From Lachnospira sp. UBA2821 (GTDB lineage Bacteria; Bacillota; Clostridia; Lachnospirales; Lachnospiraceae), in assembly GCA_002351535.1 (NCBI GenBank), contig DEGR01000013.1:1-64000 (forward strand): a stretch of 64,000 bases of DNA, written 5' to 3'. Numbering within the stretch: position 1 is the stretch's first letter; each line of letters begins with the position of its first letter. Positions 43,348 through 53,456 of this stretch are shown piece after piece. Below the pieces are notes generated by a model. The model was not told the origin of the DNA and ran no database searches. It was given only the letters and a program-made list of their open reading frames with translations. The position numbers and the translations under genes were made by a program.

Positions 43348-45639
43348 ATGATTAAATTAAGCAACGGAGGAGCATATTTGCTCAATGGAACAGAAGTGGT
43401 AGAAGTTGGAGCAGATACAGAGGCACAGCTCAAAAGTAAGTTAGGTGATAAATATCTTACTAAGGAGGAAGCTGCAAAGAATACTATGGCATATAGTATA
43501 TTGCAGGCACATAATACATCGGGTAATGATGAGAAACTTCAGATAAAATTCGATAAACTTACATCTCATGATATAACATTTGTTGGAATTATACAGACTG
43601 CAAGAGCATCAGGACTTGAGAAGTTCCCAATTCCATATGTACTTACTAACTGTCATAACAGTCTTTGTGCAGTTGGAGGAACTATTAATGAAGATGACCA
43701 CATGTTTGGACTTACATGTGCTAAAAAGTATGGTGGTGTATATGTTCCACCTCATCAGGCTGTTATTCATCAGTTTGCGCGTGAAATGCTCGCAGGCGGT
43801 GGAAAGATGATTCTTGGTTCGGACAGTCATACACGTTATGGAGCACTCGGTACAATGGCCATGGGTGAGGGTGGTCCTGAACTTGTTAAACAGTTATTAT
43901 CCCAGACATATGATATTAACATGCCAGGTGTTGTTGGTGTATATATGACAGGAAAACCAATTCCGGGTGTAGGACCACAGGATGTGGCTATAGCAATTAT
44001 TGGTGAAGTATTTGCAAATGGTTATGTTAAGAACAAGGTAATGGAATTCGTAGGACCGGGTGTTGAGAATCTTAGCGCTGATTTCAGAATTGGTGTTGAT
44101 GTTATGACAACAGAGACAACATGTTTATCATCTATCTGGAAGACAGATGACAAGATTAAGGATTTCTATGAGACTCATGGAAGAGTAGAAGAGTACAAGG
44201 AACTTAATCCGGGAGCAGTAACATATTATGATGGAATGATTTATGTTGATTTGAGCAAGATAAGACCAATGATTGCCATGCCATTCCATCCAAGTAATGC
44301 GTATACAATAGACGAACTTAATGCAAATCTTATGGACATTCTTGATGAGTGTGAGAAGAAAGCAAAAGTAAGCTTTGGAGATAAGGTAGACTTTACACTT
44401 AAGGACAAAGTAAGAGATGGCAGATTATATGTAGAGCAGGGAATCATCGCCGGATGTGCAGGTGGTGGATTCGAGAATATATGTGATGCTGCTGATATTC
44501 TTAAGAATGCAAATATCGGATGTGACGCATTTACACTCAGTGTATATCCGGCAAGTACACCTATATATGTTGAACTTGCAAGAAATGGTAAGCTTGCAGA
44601 CCTCATGGCAGCAGGTGCAGTAGTTAAGACAGCATTTTGCGGACCATGTTTCGGAGCAGGAGATACACCGGCTGACAAGGCTCTCAGTATCCGTCATTCT
44701 ACAAGAAACTTCCCTAACAGAGAAGGTTCTAAGATTCAGAATGGACAGATTGCTTCGGTTGCACTTATGGATGCACGTTCTATTGCAGCAACAGCAGCAA
44801 ATAAGGGATTCCTTACAGCAGCAACAGATATTGATGTTAATTACAGCAAACCAAAATATTTCTTTGATAAGACAATATATGAGAACAGGGTATTTGACAG
44901 TAAGGGAGTTGCAGACCCATCTGTTGAGATTAAGTTTGGTCCAAATATTAAGGACTGGCCTGAGATGGTTGCTCTTACAGACAACCTTATTATAAAAGTT
45001 GTTTCAGAGATTCATGACCCTGTAACAACTACAGATGAACTTATACCTTCAGGAGAGACTTCATCATATCGTTCTAACCCATTAGGACTTGCTGAATTTA
45101 CTCTTTCAAGAAAAGATCCTGCGTATGTTGGCAGGGCTAAAGAAGTTCAGGCTGCAGAAAAGGCAAGAGAAAAGGGCGAGTGCATGGGAGAAGTTCTTCC
45201 TGAATTAAGAGAAGTAATGCACACAATTAAGGATAGATTTGACGGTGTCAGCAAATCAAATACAGGTGTAGGAAGCACGATATATGCTGTTAAACCTGGT
45301 GATGGTTCTGCAAGAGAGCAGGCAGCTTCATGTCAGAAGGTTCTTGGAGGATGGGCTAATATTGCCAAAGAATACGCAACAAAGAGATACCGTTCAAACC
45401 TTATTAATTGGGGAATGCTTCCATTTATCTATACAGAGGACGAGCTTCCATTTGCAAATGGAGACTATATCTTTATTCCGGGTATCAGAGAGGCAGTTGA
45501 GAACAAGAGTAATGATATAAAAGCTTATGTGGTTAAAAATGGTGATATGAAAGAGTTTTCGCTTTCACTCGGAGAACTCACAGATGATGAGAGAGAGATA
45601 ATTCTTAAAGGCTGCCTTATTAACTACAATAAAAGATAA
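43348..45639 (+). CDS. Aconitase-family hydratase
   Basis: 763-aa [4Fe-4S] (de)hydratase. ATG 43348 follows AAGGAGGAAAAC. Three cluster-binding Cys are visible: C370 in IIAGCAGGG, and C431 and C434 in FCGPCFGAGD, with spacing close to that of aconitase. The N-terminal segment SDSHTRYGALGTMAMGEGG is also typical. It looks more like the YbhJ-type hydratase branch than classical AcnA or AcnB, so citrate/isocitrate may not be the substrate; that is a judgement by eye. No other TCA-cycle genes are near. Confidence 0.82.
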   Translation: MIKLSNGGAYLLNGTEVVEVGADTEAQLKSKLGDKYLTKEEAAKNTMAYSILQAHNTSGNDEKLQIKFDKLTSHDITFVGIIQTARASGLEKFPIPYVLTNCHNSLCAVGGTINEDDHMFGLTCAKKYGGVYVPPHQAVIHQFAREMLAGGGKMILGSDSHTRYGALGTMAMGEGGPELVKQLLSQTYDINMPGVVGVYMTGKPIPGVGPQDVAIAIIGEVFANGYVKNKVMEFVGPGVENLSADFRIGVDVMTTETTCLSSIWKTDDKIKDFYETHGRVEEYKELNPGAVTYYDGMIYVDLSKIRPMIAMPFHPSNAYTIDELNANLMDILDECEKKAKVSFGDKVDFTLKDKVRDGRLYVEQGIIAGCAGGGFENICDAADILKNANIGCDAFTLSVYPASTPIYVELARNGKLADLMAAGAVVKTAFCGPCFGAGDTPADKALSIRHSTRNFPNREGSKIQNGQIASVALMDARSIAATAANKGFLTAATDIDVNYSKPKYFFDKTIYENRVFDSKGVADPSVEIKFGPNIKDWPEMVALTDNLIIKVVSEIHDPVTTTDELIPSGETSSYRSNPLGLAEFTLSRKDPAYVGRAKEVQAAEKAREKGECMGEVLPELREVMHTIKDRFDGVSKSNTGVGSTIYAVKPGDGSAREQAASCQKVLGGWANIAKEYATKRYRSNLINWGMLPFIYTEDELPFANGDYIFIPGIREAVENKSNDIKAYVVKNGDMKEFSLSLGELTDDEREIILKGCLINYNKR

Positions 45640-45679
45640 GTACAATAATATAATAACATCAAGGGTGAGGAGGTATTTT

Positions 45680-47620
45680 ATGAATGTGATTACAGAAAGT
45701 GATTGCTATTTATTTGGTAATGGTAATCATTATGAAATATATGAAAAAATGGGTGCTCATGTTATGGAGATTGATGGTGTAAAGGGAACGTATTTTGCAG
45801 TATGGGCTCCACATGCCAGAGCTGTCAGTGTTGTTGGTGATTTTAACAATTGGAATGGCTATGAGAATATTATGAGCAGTCTTGGTTCATCTGGAATATG
45901 GGAGACTTTTGTTCCGGGTGTTGGTGTTGGCGAAATATACAAATATGCTATAACAGGTCAGAATGGAGAAACACATTATAAGGCGGACCCATACGGTAAC
46001 GGTTCAGAATTAAGACCCGGTAATGCATCTAAGATAGCAGACCTTAACAATTTTGCATGGACAGACAGCAAGTGGCTTAAAGAGCAGACGGAGTCCTGTA
46101 AAAATGTTGTTGATACACCGATTTCCATATATGAAGTACATCTGGGGTCGTGGAAGAAAGATTATTCATATAGTGCAGAAGGGTTTTATAATTACAGGGA
46201 TATAGCAGTAGAACTTGCGAAATATGTCAAAGATATGGGATACACGCATGTTGAACTTATGGGAATAGCAGAGCATCCGTTTGATGGTTCATGGGGATAT
46301 CAGGTTACAGGATATTATGCACCTACTTCAAGATATGGAGATGCAAAAGACTTTATGTATTTTGTAGATTATATGCATAAAAATGGAATAGGAGTAATTC
46401 TTGATTGGGTTCCTGCACATTTTCCAAAAGATGAGCATGGTCTTGCAATGTTTGACGGTTCTCCGCTTTATGAATATGCTGACCCGAGAAAGGGCGAGCA
46501 GAGAGACTGGGGAACTAAGATATTTGATTATGGCAAGTATGAAGTTGTCAATTTTCTCGTTGCAAATGCTCTGTTCTGGGTAGAAAAGTTTCATGTCGAT
46601 GCACTTCGTGTTGATGCGGTTGCGTCTATGCTTTATCTCGATTATGGAAGAAATGCCGGTGAGTGGATACCTAACAGATATGGTGGAAACGGCAATCTTG
46701 AAGCCATGGAATTCTTTAAGCATGTTAACAGTATTCTTAATAAAAGGGCTCCAAGAGCTTACCTTATAGCTGAGGAATCGACATCATGGCCTAATATTAC
46801 AAAGACTCCGGAGGATGGAGGACTTGGATTTAAATTCAAATGGAATATGGGATGGATGCATGATTTTCTCGATTATGTCCAGCTTGACCCATATTTTAGA
46901 AGCTTTAATCATAACAAAATGACATTTAACATGACATATGCATTTAGTGAGAATTTTATCCTTGTATTATCCCATGATGAAGTAGTTCATCTTAAGAAAT
47001 CTTTGTTTAATAAGATGCCCGGTACAATAGAAGAAAAGGCAGAAAATCTTAAGACAGCATATGCATTTATGATTGGACAGCCGGGTAAGAAGCTTTTGTT
47101 CATGGGACAGGAATTCGGACAGCGGGAGGAATGGTCAGAGGACAGAGCACTTGACTGGTATCTGTTAGACGAGCCTGTACATAAAGGAATACAGAAGTTC
47201 TTTAAGAAATTATTGCATTTGTATAAAGAAAATCCGGTTATGTATGCTTATGAGTCAAAGGAATATGATTGTTTCCGATGGATAAATCCGGATGATAATG
47301 AGAGAAGTGTATTCAGCTTTATCAGAAAGGCACCAGGAACTTATAATGATAGTCTTATATTTATATGTAACTTTACTCCTGTTGAAAGAGAAGGATACAT
47401 GCTTGGTGCGCCTGTTAAAGGTAAATATGAGAGAGTATTAAGTTCGGTGGACATTGATGGAGTTGAAAAAGTAAGCTATGAATCAGTTCCGGCAGAACCA
47501 CAGTGTAATTATTTTGACTATTACATGACAGTGAAATTAAGACCGTTTGAGACAATTATTCTTAGAACACCAAAGACAATTAAGAAGCCTGTAAGAGGAC
47601 GAAAAAGAAAAAGAAAATAG
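45680..47620 (+). CDS. glgB: 1,4-alpha-glucan branching enzyme
   Basis: Introduces alpha-1,6 branches in glycogen; 646 aa. ATG 45680 follows GGGTGAGGAGG. An N-terminal CBM48 domain (about 30-120, VWAPHARAVSVVGDFNNW) precedes the GH13 barrel with nucleophile D312 in LRVDAVAS, acid/base E365 in IAEEST and D433 in SHDEVV. A beta domain and a basic tail KKPVRGRKRKRK complete it. It lies far from glgCD in this window and directly after the hydratase gene (40-bp gap). It belongs to the same glycogen pathway as GlgC/GlgD. Confidence 0.95.
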   Translation: MNVITESDCYLFGNGNHYEIYEKMGAHVMEIDGVKGTYFAVWAPHARAVSVVGDFNNWNGYENIMSSLGSSGIWETFVPGVGVGEIYKYAITGQNGETHYKADPYGNGSELRPGNASKIADLNNFAWTDSKWLKEQTESCKNVVDTPISIYEVHLGSWKKDYSYSAEGFYNYRDIAVELAKYVKDMGYTHVELMGIAEHPFDGSWGYQVTGYYAPTSRYGDAKDFMYFVDYMHKNGIGVILDWVPAHFPKDEHGLAMFDGSPLYEYADPRKGEQRDWGTKIFDYGKYEVVNFLVANALFWVEKFHVDALRVDAVASMLYLDYGRNAGEWIPNRYGGNGNLEAMEFFKHVNSILNKRAPRAYLIAEESTSWPNITKTPEDGGLGFKFKWNMGWMHDFLDYVQLDPYFRSFNHNKMTFNMTYAFSENFILVLSHDEVVHLKKSLFNKMPGTIEEKAENLKTAYAFMIGQPGKKLLFMGQEFGQREEWSEDRALDWYLLDEPVHKGIQKFFKKLLHLYKENPVMYAYESKEYDCFRWINPDDNERSVFSFIRKAPGTYNDSLIFICNFTPVEREGYMLGAPVKGKYERVLSSVDIDGVEKVSYESVPAEPQCNYFDYYMTVKLRPFETIILRTPKTIKKPVRGRKRKRK

Positions 47621-47662
47621 TATTCATAGTTGGGGGCTTCTGCCCTCAATTATGAATACTAT
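47619..47662. terminator. Terminator-like hairpin after glgB
   Basis: AGTATTCATA and TATGAATACT with inner TTGGGGGC/GCCCTCAA pairing make a 40-nt hairpin between convergent glgB and parA. The following ATTAATAT is only weakly T-rich. Confidence 0.7.
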
Positions 47663-47701
47663 TAATATATACAGATGATAAGATAAAGCGTATGTTTCCG
47701 G

Positions 47702-48460
47702 TTACCTATTCAGTAACTCGTCAGCAAATGCATTATAATCAATCATTGTATTACATTTTGGAGCATAATCAGTCAAAAGCTTTTTGGCTGTCTGTGCTTC
47801 TTTTGTTTTTATACATTCACGTATTTTGGTTTCGAATAATTTAGTTCCCATTTCAGCGGCAATTGATTCAAGGTCCTCGGATACACTTCTTTCGAGGTTA
47901 GAGCGTCCCGAATATTTTACAAGCAAAAGTCCTGCGATTCTGAGATTTTTATTCTGTCGTTTTTGGACACTCTTTATCGTGCTATATAATTGTCGTAATC
48001 CCTGAATAGAGTATGCATCTGCCGTTACAGGAATTATAACTTCGTCAGCAGCTATGAGAGAGTTGTATAACACTACGCTTAAAGATGGTGCAGTGTCTAT
48101 GACGATATAGTCGTAATCTTTGACTTCATCTATTGCATCACTTAATCTGTACAATCCGTCTATGTCACCATCAAGCATTTTTTCGGCTTTGCTGAGAAGC
48201 GGGTCGGATGCGACAATATCACCGTTTTCCATATGCTGGATTGCCTCGCTGATTGGTATTTTATCACTATCTACCATCACATCATAAAGTGTAGGCTGGT
48301 CTTCTATAACAGCCTGATATGTACTGGTGCTGTTTCCCTGTGGGTCAGCATCTATAAGTAAAGTTTTATATTGTTTTGCGAGAATGCCTGCCAGAGTTGT
48401 AGCTGTTGTGGTTTTGCCGATACCACCTTTCTGGTTAGCTATTACAAATGTCTTTGCCAT
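47702..48460 (-). CDS. ParA/Soj-family ATPase
   Basis: 252-aa deviant-Walker ATPase of the type used for DNA or protein-complex positioning. The P-loop KGGIGKTTT is at 11-19, and the segments DADPQGNST and IDTAPSLSVVLYNSL are conserved. No ParB gene or parS-like site is beside it, and it does not sit at an origin-like locus. The only co-oriented neighbour is the small DUF6465-like gene 42 bp upstream, so an operon of these two is likely and its cargo is unknown. Confidence 0.88.
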   Translation of the reverse strand: MAKTFVIANQKGGIGKTTTATTLAGILAKQYKTLLIDADPQGNSTSTYQAVIEDQPTLYDVMVDSDKIPISEAIQHMENGDIVASDPLLSKAEKMLDGDIDGLYRLSDAIDEVKDYDYIVIDTAPSLSVVLYNSLIAADEVIIPVTADAYSIQGLRQLYSTIKSVQKRQNKNLRIAGLLLVKYSGRSNLERSVSEDLESIAAEMGTKLFETKIRECIKTKEAQTAKKLLTDYAPKCNTMIDYNAFADELLNR

Positions 48461-48502
48461 AAGATAAGTTCCTTTCTGTGTTATATTTTTAAAAGCAGAC
48501 AG

Positions 48503-48757
48503 TTAAAAGTCTACTCTTCCGTTGAATTCTTCATTAATAACGTAATAGATGTTATGTTCTTCCGGTTTAATATATATATCAATCTGTTCAATATCTGAAT
48601 CATTTATTCCGTGTGATAATGCATCATTTTTAACAGCATCCAGAATAGAAACTTCTGAACGGTCATGTCCCTGATACTGAACTGTAATATTTTTCTTTGA
48701 TGTAGCGAAACCACCGATTTTAGCGGCAGCTCTTTCAACACTTGCTTTTCGTGCCAT
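48503..48757 (-). CDS. DUF6465-like small protein
   Basis: 84 aa starting MARKASVERAAAKIGG. The basic N-terminus and the central KNITVQYQGHD and terminal DIYIKPEEHNIYYVINEEFN segments resemble small DUF6465 proteins common in Lachnospiraceae; the assignment is by pattern and moderately sure. Function unknown. It immediately precedes the parA gene on the same strand, so a role as a partner or regulator of that ATPase is a possibility. Confidence 0.65.
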   Translation of the reverse strand: MARKASVERAAAKIGGFATSKKNITVQYQGHDRSEVSILDAVKNDALSHGINDSDIEQIDIYIKPEEHNIYYVINEEFNGRVDF

Positions 48758-48849
48758 TATGTTATCCTCCGTTTGTTAATTATTATACATGTTGTATGTT
48801 TGTGTTATTTATATATTTGCAGTAACTTATCGTTACTGTTTGTATGGTA

Positions 48850-49662
48850 TTAAATGCTTAGATTGAATAACCTTATTGCATTTTTAAACATTATTTTATC
48901 ATAGATTTCTTTACTTACAAGCTTTGGCAGCTTTTCGAAATAATCTATGTACATGGACGGTTCGCCATGTGCATTTTGAACATATGTATCAGGACCGTCG
49001 ATGGGACTGTCTGTACCGAATACGATTTTGCCGGCACAACCAAGATTTATAAGTTTAATAACACTCTTTATGGAAACCCATGCTGTATCACCGTATAGAT
49101 TAGGAAGCCGGGATATAAAGCTGATTGCTTTTAGATTGTCTGTAGTAAGTCCCATGTGGGCCATAATGAAATTGACATCAGGATGCTGTCTTGCTGCATT
49201 ATATACATATTGTGGGTCTGAAGCATCATCTCCACCTGTATGTATAACAACAGGAAGTCTGTATTCCCGGGCTATTTTGTAATATGGTTCGAGAATTTCA
49301 GAATCAGAATGAAGATTGGAATTGTAAGCATGATACTTAATGCCTTTAACAATATCTGTGTTAGTGCTTATAATGTTGATGAATTCGTCATCAACACCAT
49401 CTATGACCGGTTTAATCCATGGCATAACAGAAATTCTTCCCGGATGTTTTCGTGCAAAAGCAATGGTGTCTTTGAAAACCTCATTTTGCGTGTAAGCCTC
49501 ATCAGGTGGAACAGGCTTTAAATCTTCTGTGTTCTCAACGGCACGACAATCTGATAAAATAATATGGTTAACATTATATTTGTCAATAAATTCTTCAACC
49601 ATTTCATTCGGCATATAGAATCCGTTCATAATTCCACAATGTACATGTGTGTCAATAATCAT
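48850..49662 (-). CDS. Amidohydrolase family protein (TIM-barrel metal hydrolase)
   Basis: 270 aa, Amidohydro_2 type (PF04909). The metal motif DTHVH is at residues 3-7, the His strands include VVIHTGG and NFIMAHMG, and FGTDSPIDGP carries the catalytic Asp. Members hydrolyse or decarboxylate varied small molecules; the substrate cannot be predicted. It stands alone, divergent from the symporter gene, with 223 bp between the starts. Confidence 0.82.
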   Translation of the reverse strand: MIIDTHVHCGIMNGFYMPNEMVEEFIDKYNVNHIILSDCRAVENTEDLKPVPPDEAYTQNEVFKDTIAFARKHPGRISVMPWIKPVIDGVDDEFINIISTNTDIVKGIKYHAYNSNLHSDSEILEPYYKIAREYRLPVVIHTGGDDASDPQYVYNAARQHPDVNFIMAHMGLTTDNLKAISFISRLPNLYGDTAWVSIKSVIKLINLGCAGKIVFGTDSPIDGPDTYVQNAHGEPSMYIDYFEKLPKLVSKEIYDKIMFKNAIRLFNLSI

Positions 49663-49885
49663 ATTAATCTCCGTTTCTGGGTTTTATCATTATAATTATG
49701 TCTGTTAATGCAAATAGTTCTGATTAGTGTTAAACAACTATAATATGAGTATACTGTTAATGGTATAAAATATCAATGATAAAAAAAGTAAAAATGTCGT
49801 TGTAGCAATACAATTTTTTGATTATAATACAGAATATGGTTTAAAATGCGAAGGGTATATATTACCTTGGAAATGAGGATTAATA

Positions 49886-51283
49886 ATGGAAAAGAAAAGA
49901 AATTCCTTTGGAGGAACAATTGGCTTTATTCTTGCTGCGGCGGGGAGTGCTGTGGGACTTGGTAACATATGGAGATTTCCATATCTTGCTGCGAAAGACG
50001 GAGGCGGACTATTTCTGTTTGTCTATATTATATTGGCACTTACATTTGGTTTCACACTTCTTACTACAGAGCTTGCAATAGGAAGAAAAACAAAACAAAG
50101 TTCACTTACAGCTTACAGTAAGATTAAAAAGGGGTGGAAACCGTTAGGGATAGTATCATGTCTTGTACCTGTAATTATTCTTCCATATTATGTATGTATA
50201 GGTGGATGGGTTCTTAAGTATTTTCTGACATATCTTACTGGAAGAGGTGTTGAGGCGGCAGGTGATGATTACTTTGCCGGATTTATAACGCAGGAGAAAG
50301 AACCTGTAATTATGATGACAATATTTTTAGCATGTGTTGTAATGATAATTGTATTCGGTGTAAACAAGGGTATTGAATCATTTTCTAAAGTGATAATGCC
50401 TGTGCTTATTGTGCTTGTAATTGGAATATCTGTATATGCACTTACAATATCACATACAGATGCGCAGGGAGTTACCAGAACGGGGCTTCAGGGACTAAAA
50501 ATATATGCAGTGCCTGATTTAAAAGGTATGACGGTGAAGGGATTTGTTACAGTCGTAATGGATGCCATGGGACAGTTGTTCTTTTCACTTAGCGTTGCTA
50601 TGGGAATAATGATAACGTATGGTTCATATGTAGCTGATGATGCAGATATGAAAAGGTCAATTAATTATATAGAGCTGTTCGATACAATTGTTGCATTTCT
50701 TGCAGGAGTTATGATAATACCTGCTGTGTATACATTTATGGGAAGGGAAGGAATGGAAGCATCCGGCCCCAGCCTTATGTTTGAATCACTTCCAAAAGTA
50801 TTTGCATCTATGGGATTTGCTGGAAATATAATAGGTGGAATGTTTTTTGCGATGGTATTTTTTGCGGCACTGACGAGTGCAATATCGGTTATGGAAGCAG
50901 TAGTTGCAAGTATTATGGATGAATTTCATGTAAAGCGGAAGGCAGCTACGTCAATAGAGAGTGTGATAGCACTTGTGGCCGGAGTAATTGTATGTATGGG
51001 TTATAATATATTATATTTCGATATAAAACTTCCAACAGGCAGCCATGCCCAGATACTTGACATTATGGATTATATTAGTAACAATGCGCTTATGCCTATA
51101 GTTGCAATAGGAACATGTATTTTGATTGGATGGGTAGTTAAACCGGAAACTGTAATAGAAGAGGTGGAGAAAAACGGTGCGAAGATGGGAAGAAGGAGAC
51201 TTTACACTGTGATGATAAAGTATATAGCACCTATATTACTGATTTTGCTGTTCTTAAAATCAGTAGGCATATTTCAATTTTAA
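49886..51283 (+). CDS. Neurotransmitter:sodium symporter (SNF) family transporter
   Basis: 465-aa Na+-coupled transporter, probably for an amino acid as for bacterial family members. The start follows GAAATGAGGATTAATA. The N-terminal helix 1 motif AAAGSAVGLGNIWRFPYLA matches the substrate and sodium-binding unwound helix of the family. About 11-12 hydrophobic segments follow. Eleven helices is usual for bacterial members. It stands as a single gene. Confidence 0.92.
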   Translation: MEKKRNSFGGTIGFILAAAGSAVGLGNIWRFPYLAAKDGGGLFLFVYIILALTFGFTLLTTELAIGRKTKQSSLTAYSKIKKGWKPLGIVSCLVPVIILPYYVCIGGWVLKYFLTYLTGRGVEAAGDDYFAGFITQEKEPVIMMTIFLACVVMIIVFGVNKGIESFSKVIMPVLIVLVIGISVYALTISHTDAQGVTRTGLQGLKIYAVPDLKGMTVKGFVTVVMDAMGQLFFSLSVAMGIMITYGSYVADDADMKRSINYIELFDTIVAFLAGVMIIPAVYTFMGREGMEASGPSLMFESLPKVFASMGFAGNIIGGMFFAMVFFAALTSAISVMEAVVASIMDEFHVKRKAATSIESVIALVAGVIVCMGYNILYFDIKLPTGSHAQILDIMDYISNNALMPIVAIGTCILIGWVVKPETVIEEVEKNGAKMGRRRLYTVMIKYIAPILLILLFLKSVGIFQF

Positions 51284-51414
51284 ATATTAGGTATCGGTGT
51301 TTTGTAAATGAATATATAGATTATATCTATACATGGTAATAATTTATAACGATTATACAATTTATATTCCCGGTGTTAGAATTGCAGTAACAAAAATGAA
51401 AGAGAGGTTTTGTT

Positions 51415-52032
51415 ATGAGGAATATAATTTGCTTTGGTGATTCGAATACATGGGGATATAATCCGGTTACAAAGGAAAGATATCCAAAAAATATAAGATG
51501 GACGGGGATTTTGCAGGACAGATTAAAACATAAGAATATAAGAGTAATAGAGGAAGGGCTGTGTGGACGTACAAGTATTTATGAGGACAGAATACGTCCC
51601 GGAAGGAAAGGGATAGATTCAGTACAAAGTATATTTTCAGAGTACGAAAATATAGATATGGTGGTTGTTATGCTTGGAACTAATGATTGCAAGACATACA
51701 ATCATACAACTCCGGAGAAAATAGCACATGGAGTTGACGAATGTCTGGAGGCTATATCACAATACGTTTCTTATGATAAAATATTACTTGTTTCGCCTAT
51801 ACATCTTGGAAAAAATGTATGGAAAGAAGAATTTGATCCGGAATTTAGCGAAGAGTCCGTAACTATATCTAAAGGATTAAAGTCGGCATATAAGAAAGTG
51901 GCGGGAGAAAGAAATGTGAGGTTCTTTGCTGCATCTGATTATGTTAATCCTAGTGAAGAAGACCAGGAACACATGAATGAAAACGGACATAAAATACTTG
52001 CAGATGCAGTGTATATGCATCTGGCTGTATAA
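51415..52032 (+). CDS. SGNH/GDSL hydrolase family esterase
   Basis: 205 aa, cytoplasmic (no signal peptide). The nucleophile block FGDSNTWGY carries Ser10, block III is VMLGTNDCK, and the C-terminal Asp/His pair lies in the EEDQEHMNENGHKIL segment. The family removes acyl or acetyl groups from lipids or carbohydrates. The carbohydrate setting of the window makes a sugar-ester substrate plausible but unproven. RBS AGAGAGGTTTTGTT precedes ATG. Confidence 0.86.
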   Translation: MRNIICFGDSNTWGYNPVTKERYPKNIRWTGILQDRLKHKNIRVIEEGLCGRTSIYEDRIRPGRKGIDSVQSIFSEYENIDMVVVMLGTNDCKTYNHTTPEKIAHGVDECLEAISQYVSYDKILLVSPIHLGKNVWKEEFDPEFSEESVTISKGLKSAYKKVAGERNVRFFAASDYVNPSEEDQEHMNENGHKILADAVYMHLAV

Positions 52033-52083
52033 TAATTATGTATAATGAAATAATTAAGGATGACCGATATATTTTGGAATTTA

Positions 52084-52112
52084 TTGCAAATATATAAAAA
52101 TTATGATAGTAT
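52084..52112 (+). promoter_or_regulatory. Promoter of fluoride-riboswitch operon
   Basis: TTGCAA at 52084-52089 and TAGTAT at 52107-52112 with 17-bp spacing. The predicted start near 52119 coincides with the 5' edge of the riboswitch. Confidence 0.65.
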
Positions 52113-52118
52113 CGTGCA

Positions 52119-52238
52119 ATAAGGGAATGATGTTCTCCCTAAATACGAAATATGATAAATTCGTGTTTTGGTATTTGAACCGCTTATTAAGCTGATGACT
52201 TCTGCGATATAACTGGCGCAGAAATTATCAGCTTTTTC
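52119..52238 (+). promoter_or_regulatory. Fluoride riboswitch (crcB motif) with terminator
   Basis: AGGGAATGATGTTCTCCCTAA at 52122-52142 matches the conserved GGNGATG..TTCNCC..AAA block of crcB-motif RNAs. GCTGATGACTTCTGCG at 52191-52206 matches the CTGATGRC segment, whose stem pairs with CGCAGAAATTATCAGC and is followed by TTTTT (terminator, about 52191-52236). About 50 nt of extra sequence sits between the two blocks as an enlarged P2 region. Fluoride binding should prevent terminator formation and switch on the antiporter downstream. Confidence 0.85.
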
Positions 52239-52256
52239 TGCGGAATGGAGGTTTTT

Positions 52257-53456
52257 ATGTTATTAAGTATTTCTTTAATTTTAATCGTCGGTATGTCTAT
52301 GGGATGGATTTGTCAAAGGTGCAAATTGCCTTCGTTGCTGGGGATGATTGTCACAGGAATTGTGCTTGGACCTTATGCGTTAAATCTTCTGGATGGAAGT
52401 ATACTTGGAATATCGTCTGAGCTGAGAAAAATAGCACTTATTATAATACTTACAAGGGCCGGACTTGGACTTGATATATCAGGTCTTAAGAAGATAGGCA
52501 GACCGGCTGTGATGATGTGCTTTGTTCCCGCTTCATTTGAACTTATAGGAATAATTATTCTGGCTCCCAAACTTTTGGGTGTAAGTATGCTCGAAGCTGC
52601 AATCATAGGAACGGTTCTTGCCGCAGTATCACCGGCAGTGGTAGTGCCACGAATGGTTAAAATAATGGATGAAGGTTATGGTATGGATAAGTCAATACCA
52701 CAGCTTATTCTTGCCGGAGCATCTGTGGATGATGTCTATGTTATTGTACTGTTTTCAACATTTACAGGGATGATGCAGGGAAAGGGAGCGTCTGTAATCA
52801 GCTTTATAAATATACCGGTATCGATATTTCTGGGTATAATTGTGGGCATGATTACAGGTGGACTCATGTCATTATTTTTTGGCAGAATGCATGTAAGAGA
52901 TACAACAAAAGTGCTTATAATAATCAGTGTGTCATTTTTACTCGTATGTGCAGAGGATGCACTTAATACACCGATAACATTTGCGGCTTTGATAGCAATT
53001 ATGTTTATTGGTATTGCACTTAGGAAATATAAAAGAAAAGTTGCCGACAGATTATCACAAAAATATGGTAAACTATGGGTAGGTGCCGAAGTATTTCTGT
53101 TTGTGCTGGTGGGAGCTACGGTAAATATAGGATGCCTGGGAAAAGTCGGAGTGTCGGCATTTTTTGTTATAGTTGGTGCACTTATATTCAGAATGGCGGG
53201 CGTATTTGTATGTCTTCTTGGGACTAATCTTGAATTAAAAGAAAAATTGTTCACGATGATGGCATATACTCCAAAAGCTACAGTGCAGGCTGCAATTGGA
53301 GGGATTCCTTTGTCAATGGGATTTGCGTGTGGAGATACCGTACTAACTGTTGCCGTACTTGCCATTGTAATTACAGCACCGCTTGGGGCTTTCGCAATAG
53401 ACCTGTCCTATAAAAAACTATTAAAATGTGACATTTTTAAGAGGAGAAATAATTGA
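52257..53456 (+). CDS. Cation:proton antiporter (CPA family), fluoride-regulated
   Basis: 399-aa membrane protein with 12 or so hydrophobic segments and the Na+/H+ exchanger fold (PF00999): LPSLLGMIVTGIVLGPYAL in the first pair, and TRAGLGLDISGLKK. ATG 52257 follows GGAGGTTTTT. The upstream fluoride riboswitch suggests a role in fluoride resistance; Na+/H+-type antiporters are among the gene classes reported under this riboswitch. There is no crcB/Fluc or CLC-F gene in the window, so this protein may be the main fluoride-responsive exporter or a pH/ion-balancing partner. Confidence 0.88.
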   Translation: MLLSISLILIVGMSMGWICQRCKLPSLLGMIVTGIVLGPYALNLLDGSILGISSELRKIALIIILTRAGLGLDISGLKKIGRPAVMMCFVPASFELIGIIILAPKLLGVSMLEAAIIGTVLAAVSPAVVVPRMVKIMDEGYGMDKSIPQLILAGASVDDVYVIVLFSTFTGMMQGKGASVISFINIPVSIFLGIIVGMITGGLMSLFFGRMHVRDTTKVLIIISVSFLLVCAEDALNTPITFAALIAIMFIGIALRKYKRKVADRLSQKYGKLWVGAEVFLFVLVGATVNIGCLGKVGVSAFFVIVGALIFRMAGVFVCLLGTNLELKEKLFTMMAYTPKATVQAAIGGIPLSMGFACGDTVLTVAVLAIVITAPLGAFAIDLSYKKLLKCDIFKRRNN

